Source: Argentina anserina (lineage: Eukaryota > Streptophyta > Magnoliopsida > Rosales > Rosaceae). From it: DNA of 64,000 nucleotides. Where the stretch lies: contig NC_065872.1 in the NCBI RefSeq assembly GCF_933775445.1, positions 22,382,001-22,446,000 of the forward strand, read 5' to 3'. Below, in pieces: positions 61,734 to 64,000 of this stretch; the stretch's first letter is position 1, and each line of letters begins with the position of its first letter. The position numbers and the translations under genes are program-made. Below the pieces are notes generated by a model. It was given only the letters and a program-made list of their open reading frames with translations, searched no databases and had not been told where the DNA came from.

Positions 61734-64000
61734 GGCTCAAAAAAAACAGACTCGATTGATTGTCTTCTATTCGATGATCGCAAGCGTCATTTTAATAAGG
61801 AAATGGATTGAAGAGGGTGGACTGGGTCTGTCTCTAAACTCTCTTATCTTTATTATCTATGATAGCCATTTTTAACTCCAACGTACTTTGTCGACTAAAA
61901 TCATTGTGAAATTATATTAATAATTCTAAATTATAAATTAATTTTTAACAAATCAGAAAAAATTATAGAATGATCAAATTATGGTTTCTAGTAAACACTA
62001 TTTATATAGTGGTACAATAAGATTAGGGTTTCATTTAATTATTATTTATAATGTATTTTTAATAATAATTCTCATATAAAAATTATACTATATATATTAT
62101 AAAAGTTATTAAGTCGAGCTTAATAAATGAGCCGATTTTTTAACGAGTTTGAGCTAGCTCACAAGGTAAACGAGTCGAAAGAGTTGAATATTTGTTGTTT
62201 AAGCTCGGCTTATTTTCAAGGTTAGGCTTAATATTGAGTCAAATACGGGTGGCTTGATTTTACTTACAGCCATATTTTTCACTTGCGGATGATTGAACCT
62301 GAGACCTCCTTACTACTAGGAATATCTCAATAGCGTTTGCCCAACAAACAGACCTATTATGTTTTTCACCACGAGATCAAACCTCATAGGTAATTAAAAA
62401 TGGTGGACTAGTAGTCAACCACTTCAGGTCTAGAGCATATCAAGGTAAATAACAAAATTGAAACATAAAAGAAAAATCCGAAATGGATTGGGTTCGAGTT
62501 GCTTTTTTCTAAAGTGTTAATCTGAAATTTTATTTAATAATTAAGATATATAAAATAAATATCAAATTAAAACATAAAAAAAAAACCGAAGTGGATTGAG
62601 TTCGAGTTGCTTTCTCCGAGTGAAGAGAACAAGAGTGGATGTGGATTACAAGCGAAGCAAGGGGGCTTACGTGTATCACTTTCTTATAAGTTGTAATTAA
62701 TAGTGAACTGATCTGATCAACTATTGATCACTCTTTTTGCGTGACTGCGTCTTGTTGCCGCCACATCTGTCTCTTGTTACGTCTTCCACGCTCCCCACTC
62801 AAACTTCCTCCAATTATTCTTGTGACGTAAAAGGAATGCCCATGTTGACAAGTGAATTTCGCTATGCATTTACGGCAAGTCAAGTTATGTTACTTCTTAA
62901 AACAGTTTTTTTAGGACTCGGTATCCGAATTTCAGTTCAGATTTAGGGTAAATCTATATTCAATTTGAATTAATCAGTTATTCAATTTGTCCATCAATAT
63001 CTAAATTTTAAATATCTTAACTCGAATATTCAACTAATCCGAATTCTTAAATCGGTTCAGATCAGTTTCGGTTAAAATTCAAATATGAAAAGTCTTCTGT
63101 CTATAAACTCAAATTATAAAATGTATCAGGCAATTTAATTATCTAAACACTTTAAGCACACAAATTTCAAATATAAATCTAAAGAATAAGTTTGTCACCA
63201 TATTATAAAACTCATTATCATAACCATAAGTTCAAACTTTCATTCATCAACTAATAATGGAGTGTCATGTATATTAAAAATAATATATTTATAATTAAGT
63301 TAAATTATTCGGATCGGATCGCCTTTTTTGGATGATTTAAGAGGTGGATCCGTATCCAATCCGATTTTAACCGGATCGGATCAGTTTCATTTGTTTTTCA
63401 ACCCAAATATTTTGGATCGGTTACCTGATTAAGAAAATCGGGATGTTTCAGATCGGTTTTTATGCAAATTTGGTTTTTTGCCCAACCTTAAGTCTTTTTG
63501 AAAAAAAAAATTGCCTAATGTGAATGGTTCCGATCGATGACTTCAATACAGACGCATAGTGGCTTAAAACATTTCGATTGCGCCCAGTACAATTTTGTCT
63601 AGTGGCATTAGTCTCTCATAGTAAGTGAGATCGTGAATTCGACTCACAGCAGACTCGTTGTAGTATAATATTGTATTTGATTAAAAAAGACACTTCGATT
63701 GGATGTAGTTTCATGACATGCGTACCAATCTTCGGATTTCAGAACGGACAGTTAATTATGATTTAATCCATTTTACATTCCTTTGCTTGAATTAGAGCTT
63801 TTCTTAGTAATTGCTTTCGGCAAGAGTAACTGTCATTCTTCTAATCTTTCTTCCGGGCTTTCTAGCCCCGGCAACTTTCTTCTATCTCTGCTAAAAAAAA
63901 CTCTAATGTTCAGAATGGACAATTGACCCATCGAAATTAATTTTAATAAAGCTTACGGTAGAAGTTTCCATCTAATGGTTTCGAACGTAACTTGTTTCCC
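61734..64000. other. Upstream region of ARAF1 with transposon remnants
   Basis: AT-rich, no supported gene. A minus-strand TATA-like CTTATTAAAATG at about 61788-61799 could serve ARAF1. The stretch 62920-63490 holds degenerate CCGGATCGGATC-type repeats and ends in GCCCAACCTTA, resembling the subterminal part of hAT-like elements. At 63596-63670 a tRNA-like pattern (CTAGTGGCATTAG, then GTGAATTCGACTC) followed by a TATAATATT-rich tail could be a SINE. An inverse GGTTCAATCATCC lies near 62290. These are weak calls. Confidence 0.4.

Noticed and set aside
1..64000. CRISPR arrays, bacterial operons, rRNA genes and clear tRNA genes
   Set aside because: None seen. The direct repeats here are LTRs, satellites and MITEs, and gene structure is plant nuclear.

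Overview
This is plant nuclear DNA, most likely from a eudicot. Genes are intron-rich with GT..AG junctions, two products are plastid or cell-wall proteins, and the spaces between genes are filled with plant-type retrotransposons and MITEs. The 505-bp repeat at 29.3-30.7 kb and the Copia family here reminded me of Rosaceae genomes, but that is memory, not a search.

Three host genes look intact, all on the minus strand: (1) 131-1751, the di-iron Mg-protoporphyrin IX monomethyl ester cyclase of chlorophyll synthesis (CHL27/CRD1, 4 exons, 400 aa); (2) 3285-8780, a plastid-targeted Mpv17/PMP22-family membrane protein (7 exons, about 273 aa); (3) 51819-61733, a GH51 alpha-L-arabinofuranosidase (ARAF1/ASD1-like, 17 exons, 667 aa). 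For each, every intron phase closes with no frame break.

Between genes 2 and 3 lie the remains of a cyclic-nucleotide-gated channel gene (CNGC, minus strand, about 14554-35471). Five exons can be joined by matching splice phase (S1-S3, S4-S5, S5-pore, S6, C-linker). The gene is dead: at least three frameshifts, one stop, no cyclic-nucleotide-binding domain found. Nearly every gap in it holds a transposon. There is a Tourist-like MITE in the first intron and two foldback MITEs in the second. A 1.36-kb PIF/Harbinger-like element sits inside the pore exon. The next intron has grown to 16 kb with a hAT-like element, two Mutator-type MITEs, a long Gypsy-type LTR and a 9.2-kb Copia element that itself contains a 4.5-kb LTR element. 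The element in the pore exon carries a complete small lipid-transfer-protein-like ORF between its ends, and removing it with one 3-bp target copy restores the channel reading frame exactly.

Other regions: 2484-2931 is a truncated LINE-like insert with a 17-bp target duplication; 9083-11010 holds two tail-to-tail poly(A) retroposons; 11026-12230 may be an old LTR; 13862-14422 is a tandem TRIM array. From 36800 to 51566 two decayed Copia elements of one family lie in opposite orientation, and the second is inserted in one arm of a roughly 0.96-kb foldback element. The last 2.3 kb is AT-rich upstream sequence with transposon remnants.

The retroelements form a relative time series: D inserted in C, C inserted in the CNGC intron, and Copia B inserted in a foldback element. 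LTR pairs of D are nearly identical while those of C are clearly diverged, which agrees with the nesting order.
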